NCBI RefSeq assembly: GCF_051414035.1
Contig: NZ_JBLKNW010000009.1
Span: 66,417-130,416, forward strand
DNA length: 64,000 nt
Direction: 5' to 3'
Source: Halosimplex amylolyticum
GTDB lineage: Archaea > Halobacteriota > Halobacteria > Halobacteriales > Haloarculaceae
The notes below the pieces were generated by a model. That model searched no databases. It was not told the origin of the DNA and saw only the letters and a program-made list of their open reading frames with translations. This document shows positions 8,835 through 16,458 of this stretch, piece by piece (the first letter of the stretch is position 1; every line of letters starts with the position of its first letter). Both the position numbers and the translations under genes were made by a program.

Positions 8835-9050
8835 ACGCTATCCAACGTCATCATCGTGAATCCTGAGGTCCTGAACCCACGGGACCGCGCATTGCTGTCG
8901 AGGTGTCCGATGCACACGTCGACGACGTCAACGATCGTCTGCATGACCATGGTGCCTCGACAGTCGACGATGCAATACCGCATCACGGTGACCAGTGAGA
9001 AAAGCACGGTTCGGATTCAGGATTATCCGTTTGGAAGACCAACAAACCCT
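8835..9050. other. Stretch after copA with a possible gene remnant
   Basis: 216 bases between copA and the small HEAT-like gene. On the plus strand, bases about 8867-8998 encode a start-less open segment ending in TGA that reads like a haloarchaeal protein tail ('AVEVSDAHVDDVNDRLHDHG'). It follows a stop directly and has no start codon of its own, so it is at best a remnant. An in-frame GTG at 8856 could extend the next gene upstream, but that extension lacks acidic haloarchaeal character. Confidence 0.25.
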
Positions 9051-9329
9051 ATGAGCTCACGGACACCGACAGAGTGCATCGAACTCACGATCGATTCGTC
9101 GGCGAGTGACGAAGATCGGAAAGACGCGATCCACGCGCTCAAACAGGCGAACGAGTGTGACGAGCTGGCGCACCTCGTCCAAACGGAGAGTCTTGAGGAC
9201 CGGTTTCGTCACCAAGCGCTTGAGGCCCTGGCGACACCGCAGTGTGATTCGACGCTCCGCGATCTCTCCGAGGGAGAGCTATCGGACCGCGAGTTACGTG
9301 AGAAGGCCTCGGACCTGCTCGAACGATAG
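9051..9329 (+). CDS. Small acidic helical protein, HEAT-repeat-like
   Basis: 92 residues from ATG at 9051, chosen because acidic haloarchaeal composition starts there. The sequence is alternating amphipathic helices ('DRKDAIHALKQANECDELAHL', 'RFRHQALEALATPQC', 'LREKASDLLE') resembling two HEAT/Armadillo-type helical hairpins. Such repeats usually mediate protein contacts. It lies downstream of copA on the same strand, but a 216-base gap suggests its own promoter. No specific function can be assigned. Confidence 0.6.
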   Translation: MSSRTPTECIELTIDSSASDEDRKDAIHALKQANECDELAHLVQTESLEDRFRHQALEALATPQCDSTLRDLSEGELSDRELREKASDLLER

Positions 9330-9500
9330 CCGAGACGGTCCGATGCTTCGGATCGTCGACGCGAACCTATCCGGCGCTCGTAGACTCCGGACCGTGTACG
9401 CATGCAATGTAATCCCTGGCGAGGAGTCCAAGAGACGCCGCGAGTAACTCCTCAGTGTGGAGTTCCCCCCGGCGGGGCCACGCCGGCTCGTCTCAAGTTG

Positions 9501-9788
9501 TCACTCGCAGGGAAGTGACTCGGGCAGCGAGACGTCGCCGACGAGTATCACTCCGCACATGGTCTCTCCTTGGAGTCCGCAGTAGTACTCGTAGATCCCC
9601 TCTTGGTCGAACACGTAGACGGCACTATCGCCGGAGCGGAGGGTCTGGGTCCGAAACTGCCACTGGTCCGCGATGTCGTGAAACTGGACGCTATCGACGA
9701 CGTGGTCGGCTGACCCGGTGTTTCTCCAGACGACCGTGGTCCTCGTTGGTACCTGCTTTCGAACGGGATCGAACGCTCGCTCGTCCAT
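9501..9788 (-). CDS. Cupredoxin-like protein with an altered copper site
   Basis: 95 residues that read as a plastocyanin/halocyanin-like Greek-key fold: 'TTVVWRNTGSADHVV' with the N-terminal His ligand (His29), then 'GIYEYYCGLQGETMCGVILVGD' split here as Cys70, Gln73 and Met77. In relatives I know the last motif is usually YYC-x2-HG-x-E-T-MCG, so Gln73 (codon CAA) stands where the second His ligand is expected. No signal peptide is visible; a stop lies just five codons upstream of the ATG. It may be an N-terminally truncated secreted cupredoxin with a degraded site. Confidence 0.7.
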   Translation of the reverse strand: MDERAFDPVRKQVPTRTTVVWRNTGSADHVVDSVQFHDIADQWQFRTQTLRSGDSAVYVFDQEGIYEYYCGLQGETMCGVILVGDVSLPESLPCE

Positions 9789-10001
9789 CTCGACGGTGGC
9801 TCATCCCATACGGGAGAGACGCGGTCCAGCAGTATGAACTGTCGTCTCCGGGATGGCGATGAGCAGTATTGGGAGCGTCCGTGCCACGGTTTCTGATCTG
9901 ACGGCAGGCCCGTCATCGGCCGTCCGGCGGACAGCCCCCGCCGGAGCAGCGACCGGCGACCACCAAACACGCAAAGGAGTGGAGACACTAGAGAGGCTAC
10001 T

Positions 10002-10304
10002 ATGTCTGAAACACTTGACGGGTACGTTATCGACGTCGGGTGTATCCGGAAGAACTCCCGCGACGAACTCCTCGAGAAGGCCCGGACGCACACGCGAGAG
10101 TGCGCCCTGATGGGCCATTGCATCGAGAGCGGGTACGGAATCGTGACCGAAGACGACCGGTTGACCGTGCTGGACTCGGAGGCGACGCCAGAAGTGGTCG
10201 ACGAGGTCGAAGCAAGCGACACCGAGAGCGGGATTCTACTCCGGGTACAGCGTGAGAGGAATGACGAGGCGATGGAAACGACTGACGTTCGAGAAGTAAC
10301 GTGA
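10002..10304 (+). CDS. Conserved hypothetical protein with Cys-rich motif
   Basis: 100 residues, acidic, no signal peptide or membrane segment. Three cysteines stand out: one in 'VIDVGCIRK' and two in 'TRECALMGHCIESGYG'. The remainder is a small alpha/beta-like protein with 'ATPEVVDEVEASDTESGILLRV'. I have seen similar proteins in haloarchaeal accessory regions but cannot name a family or function. The cysteines and the copper-island context make metal or redox chemistry possible, which is inference only. The start follows shortly after a plausible leaderless promoter region. Confidence 0.65.
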   Translation: MSETLDGYVIDVGCIRKNSRDELLEKARTHTRECALMGHCIESGYGIVTEDDRLTVLDSEATPEVVDEVEASDTESGILLRVQRERNDEAMETTDVREVT

Positions 10305-10371
10305 GATGGGTCCGCGCGGTCCCATTCCGTAGCGAACGCACTGCTGACTCGTTGTCTTTAGAAGTAGGTCC

Positions 10372-10833
10372 TTGAACTCGGGTGTCATCCAGGGTTCTAA
10401 CGCTGCAAGCGTTGTCGACCTGCAGTCGACATTCGAAAGCGCTCAGTCGTTTCTGTGTCGGCGGACTGATGGACGAATGTACGAGGAAGCCACGTCGCAC
10501 GGGGATGACTGTTGGTACTACACGGACACGGGAGACGACGTCGTCTTCGTCCGCCAGCAGTTCAGGCAGTTGGAATGGCGAGCTACAACGGACCCCTCCG
10601 ACACATTCCACGAGAGGCTCCGGCTCGGCGACGACATTGACGAGATCTTCGCCACCTTCCCCGACGACTCACGGTTGTGTGTGGACCGACGAGCGTTTCC
10701 TGGGTTCCGGGTCATCAGTGATCCGTTCTTCCCGTGTCTGGTTTCGTTCATCTGTTCGGCTCGGATGACTGTCGATCGAATTCACGACCTCATCACGCGA
10801 CTCGGACGGGAGTTTGGAGACACCGTTACTTGA
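10372..10833 (+). pseudogene. Truncated OGG/AlkA-type DNA glycosylase (N-terminal fragment)
   Basis: About 150 codons from a possible TTG at 10372. The pattern matches the N-terminal and early catalytic part of an 8-oxoguanine/3-methyladenine DNA glycosylase: 'VVDLQSTFESAQSF', 'LRLGDDIDEIF', 'FPGFRVISDPFFPCLVSFICSARMT', each shown in part. The helix-hairpin-helix region with the catalytic Lys and Asp is missing because the frame stops at 10833 and unrelated sequence follows. It is therefore very likely an inactive remnant, left when the neighbouring cassette was inserted or rearranged. Confidence 0.65.
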
Positions 10834-10879
10834 GGGCCACCTCGGTGAATTCGAGCCGGATGAACGATTCTGTTCTCAG

Positions 10880-10986
10880 GAAACGATTAGAACGCTCTAT
10901 ATACGTTCTCGAACGCTCTCCTGCGTACGTTCACACCCACGCCAGTAACTCCCGAGCAGTCCTACGAGTAACCGAGGAGAAAGACA
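10880..10986 (+). promoter_or_regulatory. Conserved promoter and 5' leader of the exported Met/His-rich gene (copy 2)
   Basis: Contains TTAGAACG (about 10888), a TATA-like 'CTCTATATACG' (10895-10905), CTCGAACG and a leader of about 60 bases with 'TTCACACCC', 'CCCGAGCAGTCCTACGAG' and an AGGAG motif shortly before ATG at 10987. The order, spacing and most bases match the region before the paralogue at 4200 on the other strand. Confidence 0.6.
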
Positions 10987-11307
10987 ATGACCACCTTCAA
11001 ACTCGGCCGCTGGCTGCTCGTGGCGCTCGCCATCGTCGGACTCGCGTTCGCCACCCCCGTGGTCAGCGCACACGGCAACGACACGACCGCAGACGACGCG
11101 CCCACGGACAATGCTACCGCAGATGACTGGGCCACCTGGATGGAAGCGCAGATGACCGAGCACATGGGCCCTGGTAGTGTCGAGTGGATGGAATCGCACA
11201 TGGGTGTGACCGTCGACGAGATTGCCCAGGACGTGGCTGACGAGGAATACCACGACGGGGCTGACGACGACCACAGGGGCGGGATGTACGGGCAGGGCCA
11301 CTGCTGA
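10987..11307 (+). CDS. Small exported Met/His-rich protein, copper island (paralogue 2)
   Basis: 106 residues: a signal peptide of about 28 residues ('RWLLVALAIVGLAFATPVVSA', cleavage before 'HGNDT'), then a short acidic mature domain with 'WATWMEAQMTEHMGP', 'VEWMESHMGV', 'HRGGMYGQGHC'. Met, His and a terminal Cys could bind copper outside the membrane. It is closely similar to the 3901-4200 product and shares its promoter and leader. Here it heads a plus-strand run with a SHOCT membrane protein, DUF302 and a second SHOCT protein, suggesting a joint envelope copper function. Confidence 0.78.
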   Translation: MTTFKLGRWLLVALAIVGLAFATPVVSAHGNDTTADDAPTDNATADDWATWMEAQMTEHMGPGSVEWMESHMGVTVDEIAQDVADEEYHDGADDDHRGGMYGQGHC

Positions 11308-11343
11308 CGGCCCTGACCGTTTCGGTCGCTTCGACCGAATACC

Positions 11344-11718
11344 ATGAATCACCAACTCGAGACAATGACGCAACTCACCACTCACATCGGACGCACCGCT
11401 GGTCGACTCGCGATACTCGCTGTCCCGCTGCTGATCGTGACGACTGGAACGGCTGCTGCCCACGGCAGCGGAAGCTACGGCGGCGCCATGATGGGCAATG
11501 GCTGGGGACTCTTCGGCGGAGCGATGGGGCTCTGGGGACTCCTCTGGATGGGGCTCCTCATCACCGTCCCGCTCTACCTCGTCTACGTGTTCCGCAATCG
11601 AGGATCCGGCGGGAACGACGAGCAGTCGCTGTCGGTCCTCCGAGAGCGCTACGCCCGTGGCGAACTCTCGGACGATGAATTCGAGGGGCGGCGTGAACAA
11701 CTGGAACGTGCCGGATGA
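11344..11718 (+). CDS. SHOCT-domain membrane protein (1)
   Basis: 124 residues. An N-terminal hydrophobic segment ('LAILAVPLLIVTTGTAAA') may be a signal peptide or anchor. A Gly/Met-rich region follows ('GSGSYGGAMMGNGWGLFGGAMG'), then a second membrane helix ('LLWMGLLITVPLYLVYVF'). The C-terminal 30 residues are a SHOCT domain ('LRERYARGELSDDEFEGRREQL'), a short amphipathic helical motif at protein ends. A second in-frame start at 11365 would shorten it by seven residues. It lies between the Met/His-rich protein and DUF302. Confidence 0.82.
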   Translation: MNHQLETMTQLTTHIGRTAGRLAILAVPLLIVTTGTAAAHGSGSYGGAMMGNGWGLFGGAMGLWGLLWMGLLITVPLYLVYVFRNRGSGGNDEQSLSVLRERYARGELSDDEFEGRREQLERAG

Positions 11719-11812
11719 ACCATTCGGTGCCAGTTTCAACACAGATGACTCCATCCGTGACGACGGCCCCCGGAATCACACCTTTAAGTCAGCCTACAGG
11801 CCACGATATTGT

Positions 11813-12229
11813 ATGGAGTACACAATACAAACGTCCGTATCCAGTGACTTCGACCACGTAGTCGAGACAACGATCGACGAGCTCAAATATGACGGATTCG
11901 GCGTCCTCTGTGACATCGACGTCTGGGCGACGTTCGAGGAGAAACTCGGCGAGGAGTTCCGACAGTACCGCATCCTCGGCGCGTGCAACCCGGGACTCAC
12001 ACACGAGGGCCTGAGCGAGGAGATCGAACTCGGCGCACTCCTCCCGTATACCGTCATCGTCTACGAAACCCACGATGGCGAGATCACGGTGAGTGCCGTC
12101 GACCCGCAACAGCTCGTCGGCATCGCTGACAACGAGGCACTCGACTCGATCGCGAACGAGGTCCACGACCGGTTCGAACGCGTTCTCGCCAGTGTCGCGG
12201 ACAAACTTGAATCATCGACAGAGATCTGA
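11813..12229 (+). CDS. DUF302 family protein
   Basis: 138 residues from ATG at 11813; a TATA-like TTTAAG at about 11782-11787 places the start at or near the transcript start. DUF302 features: an N-terminal 'DFDHVVETTIDELKYDGFGVLCDIDV' pattern (shown in parts: HVVETTIDEL, GFGVLCDIDV), the central 'RILGACNP', 'GALLPYTVIVYE' and the C-terminal 'SAVDPQQLVGI'. The family is soluble, of unknown biochemistry, and often linked with metal and redox genes. It is the intact paralogue of the interrupted gene at 3422-3814 and is followed after three bases by a SHOCT gene. Confidence 0.88.
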   Translation: MEYTIQTSVSSDFDHVVETTIDELKYDGFGVLCDIDVWATFEEKLGEEFRQYRILGACNPGLTHEGLSEEIELGALLPYTVIVYETHDGEITVSAVDPQQLVGIADNEALDSIANEVHDRFERVLASVADKLESSTEI

Positions 12230-12232
12230 GCG

Positions 12233-12586
12233 ATGTCATCATCAACCCAACTCGATACCACAACCATCGTCCTCCTCATCCTCGGGGCGATCATCGTCCT
12301 GCCCTTGCTCACGATGGGGATGGGCTTCGGCGGGATGATGGGCTACGGTAGAATGATGGGCGGATACGGGACGACCAGCGGCTGGTGGCCACTCGTCGGG
12401 ATGCTCGTCCAGTTGGTCTTTTTCCTCCTCCTGCTCGGTGGAGGATATCTCGTCTACCGTCGCGTGACGGCATCGCAGTCGTCGCGGAATCCTGCCATGG
12501 AGGAGCTACGTATGGCATACGCCCACGGTGATCTCACCGAGGAAGAGTTCGGGACGCGTCGGAACAAACTCGAACGTTCGGAGTGA
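12233..12586 (+). CDS. SHOCT-domain membrane protein (2)
   Basis: 117 residues: an N-terminal membrane helix ('TIVLLILGAIIVLPLLTMGMG'), a Gly/Met-rich loop ('GFGGMMGYGRMMGGYG'), a second helix ('LVFFLLLLGGGYLVYR') and a C-terminal SHOCT motif ('LRMAYAHGDLTEEEFGTRRNKL'). It starts three bases after the DUF302 stop, so the two are probably co-transcribed. The Met-rich loop between two helices is shared with the protein at 17153 and could contact Cu(I), which is inference. Confidence 0.82.
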   Translation: MSSSTQLDTTTIVLLILGAIIVLPLLTMGMGFGGMMGYGRMMGGYGTTSGWWPLVGMLVQLVFFLLLLGGGYLVYRRVTASQSSRNPAMEELRMAYAHGDLTEEEFGTRRNKLERSE

Positions 12587-12631
12587 CGCCCCGACCACCA
12601 CCTCCGGAGTACTCACGCCCGATTCCCTAGA

Positions 12632-12664
12632 ATCCGAAATCTGTGACCCTCACAGCTTTCGGAT
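12632..12664. promoter_or_regulatory. Long inverted repeat between SHOCT and thioredoxin-like genes
   Basis: Left arm ATCCGAAA-T-CTGTG and right arm CACAG-C-TTTCGGAT pair over 13 of 14 positions around a five-base loop (ACCCT). It lies 46 bases after the SHOCT gene and 43 bases before the thioredoxin-like start. It could be an operator for a dimeric regulator or an RNA hairpin ending the upstream transcript. No T-run follows directly, which slightly favours an operator. Confidence 0.45.
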
Positions 12665-12707
12665 GTGAATAGAAATGTGCTAAAGGAACAAGACCATACT
12701 AGGTACT

Positions 12708-13016
12708 ATGACGGAAGTAATCCTGTTCACACAAGAGACGTGCGGGGCGTGCGCAACGCAACGAGAGAAAAATGAAGGTATCGAGGACGAATTCCCCGAC
12801 GTCGAGTTTCGAGAGGTCGACATCCGGAACGACTTGGAGACGGCCGAGGAGTACGGTGTCCGGAAGACGCCAACGACACTTGTGTACGCGAACGGGGAAC
12901 GGACTGCCGAATTCATCGGCATCGTCGACCGGGACGAGCTGGAGGCAGCTATCGAGAGCGCCGGCCAGCAATCGCCCGGACTCGTGCACCGACTCGCCAG
13001 CATCATCCGCGGATAG
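12708..13016 (+). CDS. Thioredoxin/glutaredoxin-like protein
   Basis: 102 residues with a thioredoxin fold: strand 'EVILFTQETCGACATQ' with the redox pair Cys12-x2-Cys15, strand 'VEFREVDI', the cis-proline 'RKTPTTLVY' and strand 'FIGIVDRDEL'. No signal peptide, so it is cytosolic. It is probably a disulfide reductase that handles thiol stress. It is followed after 19 bases by the Tat-exported cupredoxin gene and may be co-transcribed with it. Confidence 0.85.
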   Translation: MTEVILFTQETCGACATQREKNEGIEDEFPDVEFREVDIRNDLETAEEYGVRKTPTTLVYANGERTAEFIGIVDRDELEAAIESAGQQSPGLVHRLASIIRG

Positions 13017-13035
13017 CAGAAGTCAAACAACAACA

Positions 13036-13800
13036 ATGACAGACTACAGTAGACGCCAGTTCCTAGGAGCGCTCGGTGCCGGCGCAGTCGCGAGTGCGGG
13101 ATTCACCCAGCCAGTCGCCGCACAGGAGACGCCCGTCGTCGAGATGGGGAACAACTACTTCGACCCGATCGGGCTCCACGTCGAACCCGGCACGACCGTT
13201 CGCTTCGAGATAGCAGCCGGTGCACACTCGGCAACGGCCTACGAGAACCGGATTCCATCCGACGCCAGCGCATTCGATAGTGGGACCATCTCGTCGGGAG
13301 AGTTCGAGTACACGTTCGAAGAGCCAGGCACGTACGACTACTACTGTATCCCGCACAAGTCGGTCGGGATGGTCGGTCGCATCGTCGTCGGCAGTCCCGG
13401 CGGGCCAGCCGAAGCGAGTCCGATTCCGGACGGTGACGTGCCCGAGAGCGACGCGATCTTCGAACAGGGTGCGATAGCGTATGGATCCAGCACTGGAGCA
13501 GATGGGAACTCCGGTGGCGGAATGATGGGGCCCGGGAGGGGTTCTGGGCCTGGAATGATGAACGGACGGAACGGTGGCTGGTTCGGCGGACTGCCGTTCG
13601 TCGGCGGGGCACTCGGAATGCTCGGCGTGGTTGGCGGACTGCTCTACTGGACAGTAGGTCGAGGTGACACCTCCCCCACGAGTGACGATTCCGCGATAGA
13701 AACCCTCCAACGCCGATACGCACGAGGCGAGATCGACGAAACGGAGTTCCAGCAATGCCGTGAACGGCTCGCAGACGACAGAGAGGATTCGTCCCAGTAA
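13036..13800 (+). CDS. Tat-exported cupredoxin fused to a membrane helix and SHOCT domain
   Basis: 254 residues. Residues 1-32 are a Tat signal ('SRRQFLGALGAGAVASAG'). Residues about 33-125 form a halocyanin-like cupredoxin with a Type 1 copper site: His in 'AGAHSATAYENR', then Cys, His and Met in 'YDYYCIPHKSVGMVGRIVV'. A Gly/Met-rich linker follows ('GGGMMGPGRGSGPGMM'), one membrane helix ('GALGMLGVVGGLLYWTVG'), and a C-terminal SHOCT motif ('LQRRYARGEIDETEFQQCRERL'). The copper domain would face outside and the SHOCT tail inside. The fusion ties the SHOCT proteins of this island directly to copper. Confidence 0.88.
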   Translation: MTDYSRRQFLGALGAGAVASAGFTQPVAAQETPVVEMGNNYFDPIGLHVEPGTTVRFEIAAGAHSATAYENRIPSDASAFDSGTISSGEFEYTFEEPGTYDYYCIPHKSVGMVGRIVVGSPGGPAEASPIPDGDVPESDAIFEQGAIAYGSSTGADGNSGGGMMGPGRGSGPGMMNGRNGGWFGGLPFVGGALGMLGVVGGLLYWTVGRGDTSPTSDDSAIETLQRRYARGEIDETEFQQCRERLADDREDSSQ

Positions 13801-13875
13801 GGCAGTCACCTCACCATATCGGGAAACGAGGTCAATGAATCCCGCCACGGCTATAGCACCCGTTCGACTACCTCC

Positions 13876-14330
13876 TCACATCCGTCGAGATCCTCGATAG
13901 TACACCCACAAGGCCAGGAGTACGATGACGAGGAGATAGCCGACCCCTCAGCCGAGTGACGCAGCAGTGTATAGGTCCGTCGTGAGCCCGGTATCGACCA
14001 CCACGCGGACAGGATGATATCCCGGGAAGAGTTCCATTCACCACTCGGGTTCAGACTGGACGAACAGCGGGTCCCGGAAGAGGCCGATGTCGATCATCGG
14101 GAGAATCAACAAAATCCACAGGCCGGCCAGGCAGTTGAAGACGACACCGGCGAGCATCCCAAGAAGTCCGTAGGTGACTGAAAGGACCAGCATCGCGGCG
14201 ACGAACCACCATAGCTGTTCGGGCTGGAAGTCGACGAGCATTACCCCGACGTCGACGCCCTGCTCTTCGAGGTCGCCCGCGTACTGAAATCGGGTGGTGA
14301 GTTCCGATTCCTCGAACACGTCAGGGGACC
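13876..14330 (-). pseudogene. ABC-2 type permease remnant with two internal stops
   Basis: Reading the minus strand downward from about 14330, one frame gives 'LTTRFQYAGDLEEQGVDVG', hydrophobic helices ('LWWFVAAMLVLSVTYGLLG', 'LAGLWILLILPMIDIGLF'), then 'EPEW', a TGA at 14038-14040, continuing 'LFPGYHPVRVVVDTGLTTD', a second TGA, and a last helix ending at TGA 13876-13878. The part around 'LPMIDIGLFRDP' and after is homologous to the fragment at 17809-18108. Both look like C-terminal parts of NosY/ABC-2 permeases. The N-terminus is missing. Confidence 0.6.
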
Positions 14331-14570
14331 GGTGTGACCGGGACCGTCCATGATGTGCTTGCGCCGGCGTGGCACGCCGTCGCCGGTGACTGTCATCTGA
14401 ACCGGGAGACGGACGACGCATTTCGGAGCGACGACCGGTTCGAACTCGTCGACCACTCGCGTGTGTCGTCCGTACTATCGTCGATCGTTCCGGTCGTCCG
14501 GGGGACTCCCCGACGCCGGTGACCCCGATCGCGGCCCCATCTGATTGGAGCCCGTGTTCGTGATCCCCGT

Positions 14571-16154
14571 CTACTGAGATTGACGAATCGACGAACGGAG
14601 AAACAGGACGACGAACCCGAACGCGACGACGATCCCGACAGTAGCATACATGCGGCTTACGGGTACTAAGAGGCCACTCGCTACGAGCGTCCCGGCTGCG
14701 AGGATGGCGTACCCGATCGAACGAGTCTGTCGTCGTTGGTTTTCTACCATTGCTCGGGGCGTTTCTACACGTTCCTGTTCTCGTGCGTCAAGTTCACGCT
14801 CCAATTTCGTGGGTAGTCGGAGGAGTGCCCAGAGAGTGGTTTCAATGTCGGACCGAGCTTCGGTGAGTTTCATCCGGGCGGCTCGCTGGAGGAAGCCGTG
14901 CTCGCGGAGGAACGTCTGTGCAGCGGCGAGAATGTCGAACTCGGGGTCGAGTTGTCTGAGAACGCCCTCGCTGATCGAGCCCACCCGAATGACCAACATC
15001 ACGTCGGGCGGAATGCGAAACGGGAACTCTCGCAACATTCCGACGACGACGTCGATTATCTGCTGCCAATCCACCTCCTCGCTCCCCTCGAGATCCTCGA
15101 TAACTAGCTCGAGGACGTGTCCGACGGCGGCTCTGTCGGCGTCGGGATCGAGCGCACCGAGGGCGACGAGTTCGTCGATGATAGCGTCGACGTTCCGGTT
15201 TACGGCGGCTAGATAGAGATTCACAACGCTCGCTTGCATTGCCGGCGTGAATCGGCCACTCATCCCGAAGTCATAGAAGACGATCCTGCCGTCGTCGTCG
15301 ACAGCGAGATTTCCGGGATGCGGGTCGCCGTGGTAAACGCCGTGCTCGAGTCCCATCGTAAAGTACGCGTCCGCAACTCGCTCGGCGACGATCTCTGGAT
15401 CGTGGCCGTTCTCTTCGAGTTCCTCCACGTCGGTGACCTTCGTTCCCTCGGCGTACTCCATGGTGAGGACGCGATCAGAAGAGACGTCGCGGTACACGCG
15501 TGGGATCGTAACGGTCTCGTTCTCATCGTCGGCGAAGTTCTCCCGGATCTCCTCCATCATCCGGGCCTCCCGTTCGAAATCGAGTTCCTCCAGGATGATT
15601 CGCTCGAAGTCGTCCGCCATGTTCCGGAGTGAGAAACTGAATCGATCTGGTGCAAGAAACAGTGTGAGCGGGATGATGCGACGGATAATACGTAGATCAG
15701 TCTCGATGAGGTCCCTGACCCCGGGTCGCCGGACTTTCACGACCACTTGTTCACCCTGGTAGGTCGCCCGGTAAACCTGTGCCAGCGAGCCGCCGGCGAT
15801 GGGTTCGGGATCGAAGTCGTCGTAGGAGTGATACCCGACATCTTCAGCGAGGGCTGGAATCATCTCGCGATACGGACCCGCCGGAATCGCATCCTGGAGC
15901 GTGACGAATTCCTCGGTGTACACCTGCGGTACGAGGTCAGGGCGCGTCGAGAGCACCTGACCGACCTTCACGAATGTCGGCCCGAGATCGAGCATCGCTT
16001 CACGGAGGCGGCGGGCACGCTGCTCGTGCTCAGATTGAGAGACAGTACGCGATCCACCTGCGATTAGAAAACGGCGTCTATCACGGAGGAAGAGCAATAA
16101 GAACGGGGTGAACGTCCGAGCGATCCGGACGAACCGGAGGAGAAATTTGACCAT
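14571..16154 (-). CDS. ABC1/AarF/UbiB family kinase-like protein
   Basis: 527 residues, full length for the ABC1 (COG0661) atypical kinase family. Features in order: the family 'DLGPTFVKVGQVLSTRPDL' region with KxGQ near residue 62, the Ala/Gly-rich loop 'AGGSLAQVYRA', the lysine in 'VVVKVRRPG', 'HGDPHPGNL' and the metal-binding 'YDFGMSG'. Two C-terminal membrane helices ('SIGYAILAAGTLVASGLLV', 'VGIVVAFGFVVLFL') anchor it. Homologues support quinone and lipid metabolism; the haloarchaeal role is not fixed. It lies between permease remnants and YHS genes. Confidence 0.92.
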   Translation of the reverse strand: MVKFLLRFVRIARTFTPFLLLFLRDRRRFLIAGGSRTVSQSEHEQRARRLREAMLDLGPTFVKVGQVLSTRPDLVPQVYTEEFVTLQDAIPAGPYREMIPALAEDVGYHSYDDFDPEPIAGGSLAQVYRATYQGEQVVVKVRRPGVRDLIETDLRIIRRIIPLTLFLAPDRFSFSLRNMADDFERIILEELDFEREARMMEEIRENFADDENETVTIPRVYRDVSSDRVLTMEYAEGTKVTDVEELEENGHDPEIVAERVADAYFTMGLEHGVYHGDPHPGNLAVDDDGRIVFYDFGMSGRFTPAMQASVVNLYLAAVNRNVDAIIDELVALGALDPDADRAAVGHVLELVIEDLEGSEEVDWQQIIDVVVGMLREFPFRIPPDVMLVIRVGSISEGVLRQLDPEFDILAAAQTFLREHGFLQRAARMKLTEARSDIETTLWALLRLPTKLERELDAREQERVETPRAMVENQRRQTRSIGYAILAAGTLVASGLLVPVSRMYATVGIVVAFGFVVLFLRSSIRQSQ

Positions 16155-16242
16155 TGGCGTTAGTAAAGCGTTCTCCCGACGGACCTTAATTCGTATCTGT
16201 CACTGCCCCTTCGAAATACCCAATCGGGCGGGAAGCGAACCA

Positions 16243-16395
16243 ATGTCTAGGATGCCGAATGACCCCGTCTGTGGTATGCAACTAACAACTGACGAGGCGG
16301 TCGCGTCGATCAAATATGACGAGGCAACGTACTATTTCTGTAGCGAAGAGTGTCGAGAACGCTTCGAATCGCGACCAGCGATATACATCGAGTAG
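16243..16395 (+). CDS. Small YHS-domain metal-binding protein
   Basis: 50 residues from ATG at 16243 (a second start at 16252 would give 47). 'GAAATAC' about 27 bases upstream supports leaderless start at 16243. The whole protein is one YHS domain: 'NDPVCGMQLTTDEA', 'YYFCSEECRERFES'. YHS domains bind metal through the three cysteines and occur in copper and other heavy-metal systems as sensors or chaperones. It lies 64 bases before a gene whose N-terminus is the same domain. Confidence 0.85.
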   Translation: MSRMPNDPVCGMQLTTDEAVASIKYDEATYYFCSEECRERFESRPAIYIE

Positions 16396-16458
16396 GGAAA
16401 TCACGGGAGGGAGGATTCGCTGACCGATGTTTATCCGAGAGCCAAGCGTACTGCTGGT

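Noticed and set aside
10897..11754. 285-codon minus-strand frame opposite the Met/His-rich and SHOCT genes
   Set aside because: Composition is not haloarchaeal and the plus strand encodes recognisable signal peptides and a SHOCT domain over the same bases.
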